Source: Chlorobiota bacterium
GTDB taxonomy: Bacteria; Bacteroidota; Ignavibacteria; OLB7
Direction of reading: 5' to 3'
Length of the DNA: 64,000 nt
Assembly (NCBI GenBank): GCA_016710285.1
Contig: JADJXR010000001.1
Coordinates: 496,001-560,000 of the forward strand
Positions 1-8,450 of this stretch are shown piece after piece. A program made the position numbers and the translations under genes. The number at the start of each line of letters is the position of its first letter. Position 1 is the first letter of the stretch. Under the pieces are notes generated by a model. It was not told the DNA's origin and searched no databases. It saw only the letters and a program-made list of their open reading frames with translations.

Positions 1-32
1 CATTGGCCTGCGATCTGGGGAAACGGCTGTTG

Positions 33-40
33 TATATTTG
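33..40 (+). promoter_or_regulatory. putative -7 promoter element of tRNA-Leu / tig
   Basis: The octamer TATATTTG fits the Bacteroidota -7 consensus TAnnTTTG and lies about 58 bases before the tRNA-Leu gene. I see no well-spaced TTG at -33, so only the downstream half of the promoter is supported. Confidence 0.4.
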
Positions 41-97
41 CGCCCCTTGTCACAAAGATTGCCCTGCAGCTGGTAGGTGAACTGCAGGCAAGCAATT

Positions 98-179
98 GCG
101 GATGTGGCGAAATTGGCAGACGCGCCAGACTTAGAATCTGGTGCCGCAAGGCGTGTGGGTTCAAGTCCCTCCATCCGCA
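98..179 (+). tRNA. tRNA-Leu (anticodon UAG)
   Basis: The acceptor arms GCGGATG (98-104) and CATCCGC (172-178) pair perfectly, with A179 as discriminator. The anticodon stem CCAGA/TCTGG encloses the loop CTTAGAA with anticodon TAG. A long variable arm is present, as in class II leucine tRNAs, and the T arm contains GGTTCAAGTCC. The 3' CCA is not encoded. The gene ends only 32 bases before the trigger factor start, so the two may share a transcript. Confidence 0.97.
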
Positions 180-211
180 CAGTAAACAACCACTCAATTC
201 TTATTCCTACC

Positions 212-1528
212 ATGGAATCAACAGTTCTGGAACCCTCCAGCATTCGCCGCGAAATAGAGTTTGTCCTGACGAAAGAGGAGTTCGACACTCACATCACGGC
301 AACCCTTCGCACAGCCCAAAAAGAAGCTCAGCTGAAAGGCTTCCGCAAAGGGATGGTTCCCCTGAATCTGGTGAAGCAACTCTACGGCAAGCAGCTGGAA
401 ATCGAAGCGATGGAAGAAGCCGCCCAGGAAAGTTTCCGGGAGTATGCCAGCCAAACCGAGCCGAAAATCGTTGGAACGCCTGCCGTTACCGAGCTTCGCA
501 AAGAAGACAACGGCGGACTTTTCGTTAGAATCCAGTACGAAATCTATCCGGAATTTGAGCTTGGCCAATACAAGGGGCTGAAAGCACAGCGGATTTCCCA
601 CACCGTTACCGAGGAAGAAATCAACGACGAGCTGGCGAATCTGCGCGAGCGATTGGCCACGCTTGAGCCAGCCGAATCCGCTGATGATGATGACCACGTG
701 GTGACGGTAGATATTCAAAAACTGGCCGACGGAATGCCGGTAATCGGCGAAATTTCTCGTGACATCCGGATCTTCCTGAAGCACGAGAACGTCAACCCTG
801 AGCTTCGCCGCCAGCTTCGCGGCACAAAAGTGGGCGACACATTCCGCGTTGAACTGCCAACCGGCGACGGTGGGGAAACGAATATCCCCTACGAAGTCAC
901 GGTCAAGGAAATCAGCCGCGCAGTGCTTCCCGATGCCGACAACACCCTGGCAATGAAAGTGCTGGACAGCACCTCCGCCACGATTGAGGAGCTTCGCGAG
1001 CAGATCAGCGCCGCTATCAAGAATGAGTACGACCAACAGTTCACCAAGAGCTTCCGCGATAACCTGGTAACTATGCTGGTCAACAACCACGATTTCGAGG
1101 TGCCGCAAACCATGGCTCGGCTGGTGTTGGATTCCTTTATCGAGGATATAAAGCGCAGCGAGAAGAAGGAGCTTCCTGCCGGATTCGACCGCCAGAAATT
1201 TGAAACCGAGATGTACCCCGTTGCCGAACGCACCGCAAAATGGATGCTGATTCGCGAAAGGATCATCGAGGCAGAAGAGATCACCGTCGAGGATGCCGAC
1301 TACGAAGACCTTGCCGAATTTGAGTCACGGAGAATGGGCATTGAATACGGTATCGTGCTTCGCTACCTTAAATCGCAGCCATCCACCAGCGACCGCATTA
1401 TGGCGGAGAAAGTGATGGTGATGTTAGAAGATTACGCCGAAGTAGAGTATGTGGAGGATACAACCCTGCAGCAGCAGCAAGAAGAGTCCGAAGCCAGTGC
1501 CGACCAGGCCAGCATCGAGAAATCGTAA
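212..1528 (+). CDS. tig: trigger factor (ribosome-associated chaperone)
   Basis: Trigger factor is the first chaperone met by nascent chains at the ribosomal exit tunnel and has peptidyl-prolyl isomerase activity in many species. The 438-residue product is family length. The ribosome-docking signature GFRKGMVP is at residues 43-50, followed by a central FKBP-like region (about 150-240) and a helical SurA-like C-terminal region to about residue 400, ending in a Glu/Ser/Ala-rich tail. The reading frame stays open upstream through the tRNA-Leu gene, so the ATG at 212 just past the tRNA is chosen; no Shine-Dalgarno is obvious. The tig-clpP-clpX order is widely conserved. A strong terminator follows. 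Confidence 0.96.
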   Translation: MESTVLEPSSIRREIEFVLTKEEFDTHITATLRTAQKEAQLKGFRKGMVPLNLVKQLYGKQLEIEAMEEAAQESFREYASQTEPKIVGTPAVTELRKEDNGGLFVRIQYEIYPEFELGQYKGLKAQRISHTVTEEEINDELANLRERLATLEPAESADDDDHVVTVDIQKLADGMPVIGEISRDIRIFLKHENVNPELRRQLRGTKVGDTFRVELPTGDGGETNIPYEVTVKEISRAVLPDADNTLAMKVLDSTSATIEELREQISAAIKNEYDQQFTKSFRDNLVTMLVNNHDFEVPQTMARLVLDSFIEDIKRSEKKELPAGFDRQKFETEMYPVAERTAKWMLIRERIIEAEEITVEDADYEDLAEFESRRMGIEYGIVLRYLKSQPSTSDRIMAEKVMVMLEDYAEVEYVEDTTLQQQQEESEASADQASIEKS

Positions 1529-1561
1529 GCTCCGCCGCACGCAAATCCAAGCATGAACGCA

Positions 1562-1602
1562 AACGCGATGGGAAGTGCCAGCAATGTGCTTCCCGTCGCG
1601 TT
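1562..1602 (+). terminator. rho-independent terminator after tig
   Basis: A 14-bp stem, AACGCGATGGGAAG (1562-1575) against CTTCCCGTCGCGTT (1589-1602) with one G-T pair, is followed by TTCCGTTTCTT. It lies 34 bases past the tig stop. A run of nine G residues follows at 1620-1628. Confidence 0.85.
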
Positions 1603-1821
1603 TTCCGTTTCTTGCTGGTGGGGGGGGGAAAGAGATGGCCATCTCCCCCGCAATTTTCTTGCTTCACCCCCTTCCCCCATTCGTCCGAATTCTTAATTTC
1701 ACCACATGAAGCCCGTGCGGTATCCGTCATACGGGCAACCCTGATCCTCCAAAAGCAACATCACCGGTGGATCGGCAACACAGAACAACATTTCCAACGA
1801 ACGTCATTAACAAGGAACACC

Positions 1822-2496
1822 ATGATCGTCCCAACAATCCGCGAAAGAACAGCCCTGGGATGGGAAGCATGGGATCCCTTCAGCCGCCTGCTGAAAGAAC
1901 GGATCATCATGCTCGATTCCCCAATCAACGATGAAGTCGCCAGCATTGTGATTGCACAGCTGATCTACTTAGAATCAGAAGACCCAAACAAAGACATCAT
2001 CATGTACGTGAACTCCCCGGGCGGGTCCGTCTCGGCCGGGTTGGCGATTTACGACACCATGCAGTATATCCGCCCCGATATCTCCACCATCTGCCTGGGG
2101 CTTGCTGCAAGCATGGGCCAGGTGCTGCTGTGCGCCGGCACGCCTGGCAAACGAATGGCCTTGCCAAACAGCCGCATCCTGATGCACCAACCATCCGGCG
2201 GATCGCAAGGGCAGACGACGGAGATTGAGATCTACCTGAAAGAAATGATCCGCATGAGGGAGCAGCTCTACAAGATCATCTCCCTTCACTCCAACCAAGA
2301 TGTGGATCGCATCCGCCGCGATGCCGACCGCGATTTCTGGATGTCGCCACAAGATGCCGTGGAGTATGGATTGATTGACCGCGTGCTGATGAGCCGCAAG
2401 GAGATCAGCCGCGATATGCCGCAGATCCCCAGCACCAGTGCCGACCAACGAATCACCATCGAGGAAACTTCGGTGAAGGCCGAGGCCGAAAAGTAG
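1822..2496 (+). CDS. clpP: ATP-dependent Clp protease proteolytic subunit ClpP
   Basis: ClpP forms the two-ring serine-protease barrel that degrades substrates unfolded by ClpX or ClpA. The 224-residue product carries the catalytic triad at Ser97 (in GLAASMGQ), His122 (in MHQP) and Asp171, plus the NSPGGSV oxyanion-region motif at 64-70. The frame is open further upstream through the tig-clpP gap, but homology begins at the ATG at 1822, directly before MIVPTIRERT, so the longer form is not used. It lies between tig and clpX, each gene separated by a terminator, so clpX probably has its own promoter. Confidence 0.97.
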   Translation: MIVPTIRERTALGWEAWDPFSRLLKERIIMLDSPINDEVASIVIAQLIYLESEDPNKDIIMYVNSPGGSVSAGLAIYDTMQYIRPDISTICLGLAASMGQVLLCAGTPGKRMALPNSRILMHQPSGGSQGQTTEIEIYLKEMIRMREQLYKIISLHSNQDVDRIRRDADRDFWMSPQDAVEYGLIDRVLMSRKEISRDMPQIPSTSADQRITIEETSVKAEAEK

Positions 2497-2549
2497 ATCA
2501 AGCCGCCAATCAATCACAGCCCCGATTTCCCCCCCTTGTTATCAACTAT

Positions 2550-2586
2550 TGCCAAGGGCGACCCCTGTGAAGGGTCGCCCTTGGCA
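2550..2586 (+). terminator. rho-independent terminator after clpP
   Basis: A perfect 15-bp stem TGCCAAGGGCGACCC (2550-2564) pairs with 2572-2586 around a 7-base loop, 54 bases past the clpP stop. The downstream T tract is weak (GTTCTGT). The stem strength supports termination between clpP and clpX. Confidence 0.8.
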
Positions 2587-2596
2587 GTTCTGTGCG

Positions 2597-2604
2597 TATA
2601 TTCG
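2597..2604 (+). promoter_or_regulatory. possible -7 promoter element of clpX
   Basis: TATATTCG differs by one base from TAnnTTTG and lies just after the clpP terminator, about 100 bases before the clpX start. A matching -33 element is not evident, so this is tentative. Confidence 0.25.
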
Positions 2605-2703
2605 CAACCCAACTGAGGAACACTACTAAGCCAACACGGTACCAACACGCCGCTCTTCCATCAGCTGCCGCTGGTGGAAGTTCGCAGGCATTCCTTCCCG
2701 CTT

Positions 2704-3969
2704 ATGTCCGACGACAAAAATTTTGATTCCGACTTCGTTCGATGCTCCTTCTGCGGACGCACTCCGGATGAAGTAACCTCCATCATTGCTGGCCCAACCA
2801 GCTACATCTGCGACATCTGCGTGCAGAACTCGGTGGAGCTGCTGCGCCGCAACTCGCGGATGTTCCGCCCCGGCGAAAACCAACGCCTTACGCCAATGGC
2901 CATCCGTTCGGCTTTGGATGAGTTCGTTATTGGCCAAGATTTGGCGAAAAAATCCCTTGCGGTCGCGGTTTATAACCACTACAAACGGATTGAAGCCCAG
3001 CAAACCCTTTCGGGCTTTGATGATGTGGAGATCGAGAAATCGAACATCCTGCTGATTGGCCCCACCGGGGTCGGCAAAACATTGCTGGCCCAAACCCTTG
3101 CGCGATTGCTCGACGTCCCTTTCGCCATTGCCGATGCCACCACCCTGACCGAAGCCGGCTACGTTGGCGACGACGTTGAGACGATCCTTGTCTCGCTGCT
3201 GCAAGCTGCCGAATTCAATGTTGAGCGTGCCGAGCGCGGCATTATCTACATTGATGAGATGGACAAAATTTCCCGCAAGGCCGATTCCCCATCCATCACT
3301 CGCGACGTTTCTGGCGAAGGGGTCCAGCAGGGATTGCTGAAAATTCTGGAAGGAACCAAAGCGAATATTCCGCCAAAAGGGGGGCGCAAACATCCCGAGC
3401 AACCGCTTGTTCAGGTGAACACAAAAAACATCCTTTTTATTTGCGGTGGCGCATTCGATGGGCTGGAAGAAATTATTGCCAAACGGATGCGAACCTCAAC
3501 CATGGGATTCGGAACCGACGTGCAAGATCGTGTGGAGGCAAAAAAAGAATTATTCCGCCATGTCGAGCCGGAAGACCTGATCAAATTCGGGTTAATTCCC
3601 GAGCTGATTGGCCGCGTGCCGGTTATTGCCCCGCTTGAACCACTGACCGACGAAGCAATGCGGGAAATTTTAGTGGAGCCTCGGAACGCTATCGTGAAGC
3701 AGTACAAAAAACTGTTCGGCATGGAAGGGGTTGATCTTGAATTCCGCGAGGATGCTATCCAGGCAATTATCGAAAAAGCCAAGCAGCGGAAAACCGGGGC
3801 GCGCGCACTTCGCGGCGTTGTGGAAGAAGCGATGTTAGATGTGATGTACACCCTCCCCGACCGCGAAAACCTGCAAACCGTGATTGTCACCCAGGAGACC
3901 ATCATGCGAAGCGGGGAACCGATTTATATTTATTCGGAAGAAAAAGCGCAGCAGAAGGCAGCGGGATAA
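2704..3969 (+). CDS. clpX: ATP-dependent Clp protease ATP-binding subunit ClpX
   Basis: ClpX is the hexameric AAA+ unfoldase that feeds proteins into ClpP. The 421-residue product has the N-terminal zinc-binding cysteines C14, C17, C36 and C39, Walker A GPTGVGKT at 119-126, Walker B IIYIDEMDK at about 180-188, and the sensor-2 motif GARALRG near the C-terminus. The ClpP-docking loop reads MGFG where IGFG or LGFG is usual, a conservative change. I use the ATG at 2704 because the zinc finger follows at the expected distance; an upstream in-frame extension to 2674 has no homology. A strong terminator follows. Confidence 0.97.
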   Translation: MSDDKNFDSDFVRCSFCGRTPDEVTSIIAGPTSYICDICVQNSVELLRRNSRMFRPGENQRLTPMAIRSALDEFVIGQDLAKKSLAVAVYNHYKRIEAQQTLSGFDDVEIEKSNILLIGPTGVGKTLLAQTLARLLDVPFAIADATTLTEAGYVGDDVETILVSLLQAAEFNVERAERGIIYIDEMDKISRKADSPSITRDVSGEGVQQGLLKILEGTKANIPPKGGRKHPEQPLVQVNTKNILFICGGAFDGLEEIIAKRMRTSTMGFGTDVQDRVEAKKELFRHVEPEDLIKFGLIPELIGRVPVIAPLEPLTDEAMREILVEPRNAIVKQYKKLFGMEGVDLEFREDAIQAIIEKAKQRKTGARALRGVVEEAMLDVMYTLPDRENLQTVIVTQETIMRSGEPIYIYSEEKAQQKAAG

Positions 3970-4004
3970 TCAAAAAAAAGCGCAGCAAAGATTGCTGATA
4001 CCAC

Positions 4005-4032
4005 AGGGGGAATGGCGCGTGCCATTCCCCCT
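4005..4032 (+). terminator. rho-independent terminator after clpX
   Basis: A perfect 12-bp stem AGGGGGAATGGC (4005-4016) pairs with GCCATTCCCCCT (4021-4032) around loop GCGT, followed by ATTTCG. It begins 36 bases past the clpX stop. Confidence 0.85.
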
Positions 4033-4098
4033 ATTTCGTACCTGCCTGGCGTACCGCGTGAACGATCAAATCTATTGCTTGGAAGACGCGATAGCAAA

Positions 4099-4599
4099 TT
4101 AAAATGCATAGCCGAATTGGAAACTCAATCCAGCTAAGGAAAGTAGTGGAACCAGACCTCCTACTTGGTCAGTAGGAATATACGTGAATCGTATTCCTGT
4201 ACCCCATAACAATCCTTTGTCAGGCTGATAGCGATACCCGACAAGAATGAACCATGGACATTTTGAGTCTGCATACATTACTCCACCGCAAATTTCAAAA
4301 TACTTTGAATTTTTACCTATTAGCCCGCCTACCCTTGTCATGTATCCATATTTATAAATATCAATACTATCGTCAAGGGCAAAGCTGCCAAACCCAACAG
4401 CAACGGATAAATAATCAACAGGGCGATAATCATATGCTAAAAAACCTGTGGGAATGAAGGCAACCGTTCCTTCAACGCGCACAGAATGAGCAGAGTACTC
4501 TAAGGAAGTTTGGGCATTACTCTGAATTGAACCACAGCACACAATGAGCAGTAGCATGGCGGCCTTTCGATACATCATTATGGTTTTCATGTGGGACAT
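4099..4599 (-). CDS. hypothetical small outer-membrane-type protein
   Basis: This 166-residue protein is not assigned to a named family. It has an N-terminal signal peptide (hydrophobic run to about residue 28, ending near SNAQ), then alternating polar/aromatic strands such as FLAYDYRP, GYMTRVGGL and LVGYRYQP, and a C-terminal Phe (QFGYAF). These features suggest a small beta-barrel exported to the outer membrane. A second ATG at residue 4 (position 4590) is an equally possible start; neither has a Shine-Dalgarno site. The gene is visibly richer in A+T than clpX before it and the genes after it, which may mean recent acquisition. Confidence 0.7.
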   Translation of the reverse strand: MSHMKTIMMYRKAAMLLLIVCCGSIQSNAQTSLEYSAHSVRVEGTVAFIPTGFLAYDYRPVDYLSVAVGFGSFALDDSIDIYKYGYMTRVGGLIGKNSKYFEICGGVMYADSKCPWFILVGYRYQPDKGLLWGTGIRFTYIPTDQVGGLVPLLSLAGLSFQFGYAF

Positions 4600-4699
4600 A
4601 TTTTTTGCTTGAACTCAACGTTAGGATGGATAGATGCAGCCGGCATCGGCAGGGAAGACCCAAACGGGATAACAAGGATAACAGAATCGGCATAAAAAA

Positions 4700-4740
4700 T
4701 GGGTTACGCCATCGGTGTGATTGGCGTAACCCAGCTTTTT
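4700..4740 (-). terminator. bidirectional terminator after the SRPBCC gene
   Basis: The 11-bp perfect stem TGGGTTACGCC (4700-4710) and GGCGTAACCCA (4723-4733) is flanked by a T run on both strands: GCTTTTT on plus and ATTTTTTATG on minus. It lies 37 bases past the minus-strand SRPBCC stop and should end the arsR-SRPBCC transcript. Confidence 0.85.
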
Positions 4741-4769
4741 ATCAAGATCAGCATCTCTTTGCCAGATGC

Positions 4770-5750
4770 CTATTGCCCCTTGTTCTTGCTTAGCTGATCT
4801 TCTAACAATGCCTCCAACCGGTTCAGCGTTTCCACCGATCCCCACTCCATGCCAGAAGAAAGGTGGCCATTGCGCGCTTCCAACGACTCGTACAAAATGC
4901 GCTCGGTCATTCTTGTTTTCCCATCCTCCTCCCTGAACGTCACGGTGACGATAGCCACGATGTTGGAGTATGGCTCAACATCGTACACCATCGTATGGAC
5001 CAGCAGTTCCGGCGCAACGATTTCTTGAAAAACCCCCTTGAACGGATGGATGCTCCCGTTCTTCTCCTGAAGCTGGATCCGCCACTCGCCACCAACGCGC
5101 AGATCGTTTTCGCAGACCAGCACCGTTTGCGACCGCAGCCCCCACCATTTCGCGATATGCTCCGGGTTGGTCCAAGCCTCGAAGACCAATTCCTGCGGGG
5201 CATTGAACAACCGGGTCATCACAATCTCACGGTCCGACGGCAACGCCAGCATGAACGTCGTCGCCGGCTGTTTCGTGGCTTCGGCCAGTGCCTCGGCAAG
5301 GCGGTCCAGCGTCTCGGCTCCCCGTTCCACCACGCCGAACTCAACTTTCTGGTTGCGGGCAGCGGTGCTGGCCAAATGGAAGGTCATCGTAAGCCGCGTC
5401 TTCCCCCCTTGCTCTTCGAACTTGACCTCTACTTGAAAGCTGTCGGAGCCGTCATCTTTGCCGCTGCTGTGGGTGTAGGCAATCCGCTCCGGCGGCAAGA
5501 TTTCATCGAAGGTGATAAGGTTCGGGTAATCCACTCCATCGGGTCCGTGCATGGTGAAACGCCACTGGCCGCCAGGGCGCACGTCAATGTGGTGGAAGGT
5601 GTTGGTGAACCCCTTTGGTCCCCACCAGTGGATAAGATGCTGGGGATCGGCCCAAGTGTCGAACACCAGCTGGCGCGGCGCGTTGAACACCCGCGTGAAG
5701 ACGATCTCTTGGTCCTGGCCAATGGCCACGTCGCTCAGTTCCTGGCTCAT
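4770..5750 (-). CDS. tandem SRPBCC (AHSA1-like) domain protein
   Basis: The 326-residue protein contains two complete activator-of-Hsp90-ATPase-homologue (SRPBCC) domains in one chain, at about residues 12-155 and 165-320. Each starts with the same pattern: REIV/QEIV, then RVFNAPRQLVF or RLFNAPQELVF, then a WWG motif. The fold forms a hydrophobic cavity and often sits beside ArsR regulators in bacteria; the ligand is unknown. Its ATG overlaps the arsR stop by four bases, so translation is probably coupled. Most relatives carry a single domain, so this is an in-frame duplication or fusion. It is cytosolic, with no signal peptide. Confidence 0.9.
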   Translation of the reverse strand: MSQELSDVAIGQDQEIVFTRVFNAPRQLVFDTWADPQHLIHWWGPKGFTNTFHHIDVRPGGQWRFTMHGPDGVDYPNLITFDEILPPERIAYTHSSGKDDGSDSFQVEVKFEEQGGKTRLTMTFHLASTAARNQKVEFGVVERGAETLDRLAEALAEATKQPATTFMLALPSDREIVMTRLFNAPQELVFEAWTNPEHIAKWWGLRSQTVLVCENDLRVGGEWRIQLQEKNGSIHPFKGVFQEIVAPELLVHTMVYDVEPYSNIVAIVTVTFREEDGKTRMTERILYESLEARNGHLSSGMEWGSVETLNRLEALLEDQLSKNKGQ

Positions 5751-6085
5751 TTTTTCTCCTCTCGTTGTAATTGGTGAAGGTATTCCTCAAGCCGGTCGAA
5801 GCTCTCGCTCCAGAACCGCTCGTAGGTTGTGATCCAATCGTAAATCGGCTTTAGCTCCTTTCCGTTCAGGCTGTAGAGCCTTTGCTGGCCGGCACCCCGC
5901 ACGGTGACAAGACCAACTTCTTTCAGGACTTTCAGGTGCTTCGAGGCTTGCGGCTGGTTCATCCCCAGCATCTCGGCGATTTGGTTGACCGATTTCTCCC
6001 CCTGTGCAAGCAGGGCGATAATTGCCCGCCGCTGTGGCTCGGCAACCGCATTGAACGCGTCGGATGTTGTTGGTGCTCTTGGCAT
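5747..6085 (-). CDS. ArsR-family winged-helix repressor
   Basis: The 112-residue protein has the compact winged helix-turn-helix of the ArsR family (about residues 10-90; recognition segment around MNQPQASKHLKVLKEVGLV). It contains no cysteines, so it is unlikely to be a thiolate metal sensor. It belongs to the subgroup linked to SRPBCC genes, which follows here with a 4-base overlap. A promoter-like box and a perfect CCTATATAGG palindrome sit directly upstream of its start, which suggests it represses its own two-gene operon. Confidence 0.92.
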   Translation of the reverse strand: MPRAPTTSDAFNAVAEPQRRAIIALLAQGEKSVNQIAEMLGMNQPQASKHLKVLKEVGLVTVRGAGQQRLYSLNGKELKPIYDWITTYERFWSESFDRLEEYLHQLQREEKK

Positions 6086-6089
6086 GGCA

Positions 6090-6121
6090 CAAATATATGC
6101 CTATATAGGAATATAAGTCAA
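6090..6121 (-). promoter_or_regulatory. promoter with embedded palindrome upstream of arsR
   Basis: On the minus strand TATATTTG (6090-6097) matches TAnnTTTG, with TTG (6119-6121) 21 bases upstream. Between them lies the perfect palindrome CCTATATAGG (6100-6109), extended imperfectly by flanking ATAT. The -7 box ends only four bases before the ATG, so the transcript would be nearly or fully leaderless. The palindrome inside the spacer is a natural operator for the ArsR protein. Confidence 0.55.
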
Positions 6122-6248
6122 GTAAAATTTTCAACGACCACCGCGAACATGGATATCAGGATAGAGAAGAAGTGATAGTTTCCTTCCCAGACAGCCCCTT
6201 CTCCCCCATCTATTTTTTCAGGAATATCCTTTTGCGGCAGGCGGCAGC

Positions 6249-7547
6249 ATGACCTTCTCCATCCTTGATCTCATCAGAAAAAAGCGCGACCGGCAGGAGC
6301 TAACAAGCGAGGAGATTTTCCGGCTTGTTGAAGGGGTTGTGATGGATGCGATCCCCGATTACCAGCTAAGTGCCTTCCTCATGGCGGTCTATTTTGCCGG
6401 GATGACCCCTGGCGAAACCGCGCTGCTTACGGCAGCAATGGCCGTCAGCGGGGACCAGCTTGATCTGGGCCACATCGCCATCCCTAAAGTGGATAAGCAC
6501 TCAACTGGCGGGGTTGGGGATAAGGTCTCGCTGGTGCTGGCTCCGGTGGTTGCTGCCTGCGGGGCCGCGGTGCCAATGATCTCTGGGCGGGGGCTTGGCC
6601 ACACCGGCGGAACGGTGGATAAGCTGGAGTCCATTCCGGGGTTTCGCACCGATCTCTCCCTTGCGGAAACCGCCCAGCTTGTTCAAAAAATTGGCGTGGC
6701 AATGGCCGCCCAAACCGAACGCCTTGCCCCTGCCGACCGCAAGCTCTACGCCTTGCGCGGCGTGACGGCAACGGTGGAATCCCTTCCGCTTATCACCGCC
6801 TCCATCCTCTCCAAAAAATTTGCCGAAGACCTTGACGCGTTGGTGATGGATATTAAAGTTGGGAATGGCGCGTTTATGAAAACCCTTCCCGATGCCCGTG
6901 CGCTGGCCAGCTCCATCCGTGCGGTTGCGATTGCCAACGGGCTGCGCTGCCAAACCCTTATCACCCGGATGGATGCCCCGCTTGGCCGAAGAATCGGGAA
7001 TTGGTTGGAGGTGTGCGAGGCCGTGCGGATGCTGCGCGGCCAGGAACAGCCGCCGTTGATTTTCCAGGTAACGATTGCGCTGGCCGCCGCCTGCCTAACC
7101 GCCGCCGGAATTGCCAGCAGCCACGAAGAAGGGATTGCACGCGCCACCGCAGCAATTGCCGACGGAAGCGGATATCAGGTTTTTCTGCGGATGGTGGAAG
7201 AACAAGGCGGGGACGTTCGCGCGGTGGAATCGGCCATTGAGCCACCCCCGGACGAAATAATCCTGAGCGACCGCAGCGGATGGATTGCGGAAATAGATGC
7301 GATGCAGTTGGGGCTTATCGCTATTGAAGCGGGGGCGGGCCGGAAAATATTAAGCGAGCCGATTGACCACGAAGCCGGAATAATCCTGTACCGCCACGTT
7401 GGGGAATATGTTGAGCAGGGCCAGCCTTTGTGTGGCGTGGTTATTCGGCGAAACGCTGCTGCCATCAACCCCGCCGAATTGCGCGCACTATTTCGGATTG
7501 CGGAGCATCCCCAACCGGAAACGGAAATTGTGGTGGAGCGGAATTAA
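6249..7547 (+). CDS. deoA: pyrimidine-nucleoside / thymidine phosphorylase
   Basis: This enzyme splits thymidine (and often uridine) with phosphate to the base and (deoxy)ribose-1-phosphate in pyrimidine salvage. The 432-residue protein has family length, the KHSTGGVGDK phosphate-binding motif near residue 82, the signature SGRGLGHTGGTVDKLESIPG near 110-130, and the C-terminal domain of nucleoside phosphorylase II. Whether it is thymidine-specific (DeoA) or broad (Pdp) cannot be decided by eye. It converges on the ABC permease gene with only two bases between stop codons, so there is no room for a terminator between them. Confidence 0.94.
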   Translation: MTFSILDLIRKKRDRQELTSEEIFRLVEGVVMDAIPDYQLSAFLMAVYFAGMTPGETALLTAAMAVSGDQLDLGHIAIPKVDKHSTGGVGDKVSLVLAPVVAACGAAVPMISGRGLGHTGGTVDKLESIPGFRTDLSLAETAQLVQKIGVAMAAQTERLAPADRKLYALRGVTATVESLPLITASILSKKFAEDLDALVMDIKVGNGAFMKTLPDARALASSIRAVAIANGLRCQTLITRMDAPLGRRIGNWLEVCEAVRMLRGQEQPPLIFQVTIALAAACLTAAGIASSHEEGIARATAAIADGSGYQVFLRMVEEQGGDVRAVESAIEPPPDEIILSDRSGWIAEIDAMQLGLIAIEAGAGRKILSEPIDHEAGIILYRHVGEYVEQGQPLCGVVIRRNAAAINPAELRALFRIAEHPQPETEIVVERN

Positions 7548-7549
7548 AA

Positions 7550-8368
7550 TTATCCGCCATTCACATCTAATCGGCGCAAAGCGCGGTGATACACCATGCC
7601 AACGATGCCTCCAAGCACTGCAATCCAGATAATGCTTCGCCACAGCATCTCCGCAAAAAGTTCTGGGGATGGAGCAACCAATAATTTTGCGGGATAATAC
7701 ATCATGGCAGGGAACGGAGTTAATTCAATTAATGTTCGGTACGGTTCGGGCCAGAATCCAATTGGGACAGCACCGCCGCCAAAAACCAGAATAAGCAGGC
7801 CAATAATCCAAACAAATGCGGTGGCTTTTTCAATCCAGAATGTGGCAAGCCCGGCCAATGCTTGAAGCAAAAAAAACAGAAGTGAGCGAAGAATAAAAGC
7901 AAGAAAAAAAGCCGCAAGCCCCCACACGGAAAGAATAAAAACCCCGGAGGCTATCCAAGCAATAATAATTCCAGCAGGAAACGCCACGGCGAACGAGAGC
8001 ACCGTGTGGGCCATCACCGAAGCGAACCGAGCAAGCAGATAATCATACGGCCGCGCAAGCGTGGTGACGATATTTCCGCTGATAACATCATGCTCAATTT
8101 CAAGCTGAGCTTCGGTTTGCACCGAGAAATAGAGGATTTGCCCAGCCGCAAGGAACCAGAGTAATTGCTCCCACGTGAAATTCTCTCCGCTTATGCCACC
8201 CACCGCTTGCGGCTGGATTGTTGCCTGCCACACTTGCAGCAAAACATAAAAGAATAGAACGACGGTGATATTCCCTATCACAAAATCCCAGGCGTAGGTC
8301 GTCATCTGCCGCAGTTCGGTGCGGAAGATCGCAAAGTATTTCGGTGCCGAACGATGGAGGGAAGGCAT
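7550..8368 (-). CDS. ABC-2 family transporter permease
   Basis: The 272-residue product has about six hydrophobic membrane helices and resembles the ABC2_membrane_6 (DUF990) permeases of export-type ABC systems, with the early pattern FRTELRQMTTYAWDF and a VRTLARPYDYL-like segment (here TTLARPYDYLLARFAS) after helix two. The longer frame begins at 8434, but the ATG at 8368 (MPSLHRSAPKY) matches the usual N-terminus. No ATP-binding subunit is adjacent, so its partner must be encoded elsewhere. Substrate unknown. Confidence 0.85.
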   Translation of the reverse strand: MPSLHRSAPKYFAIFRTELRQMTTYAWDFVIGNITVVLFFYVLLQVWQATIQPQAVGGISGENFTWEQLLWFLAAGQILYFSVQTEAQLEIEHDVISGNIVTTLARPYDYLLARFASVMAHTVLSFAVAFPAGIIIAWIASGVFILSVWGLAAFFLAFILRSLLFFLLQALAGLATFWIEKATAFVWIIGLLILVFGGGAVPIGFWPEPYRTLIELTPFPAMMYYPAKLLVAPSPELFAEMLWRSIIWIAVLGGIVGMVYHRALRRLDVNGG

Positions 8369-8450
8369 AGCGAAGTTGGCGGTATTTAGAGAGTTATTTC
8401 GCCAAAAAATGCAAGTAGGTATCTTGACCCACACATCCCAAGAATAGCTT

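Noticed and set aside
77..211. Upstream extension of the trigger factor frame through tRNA-Leu
   Set aside because: The bases form a complete tRNA; trigger factor homology begins at ATG 212.
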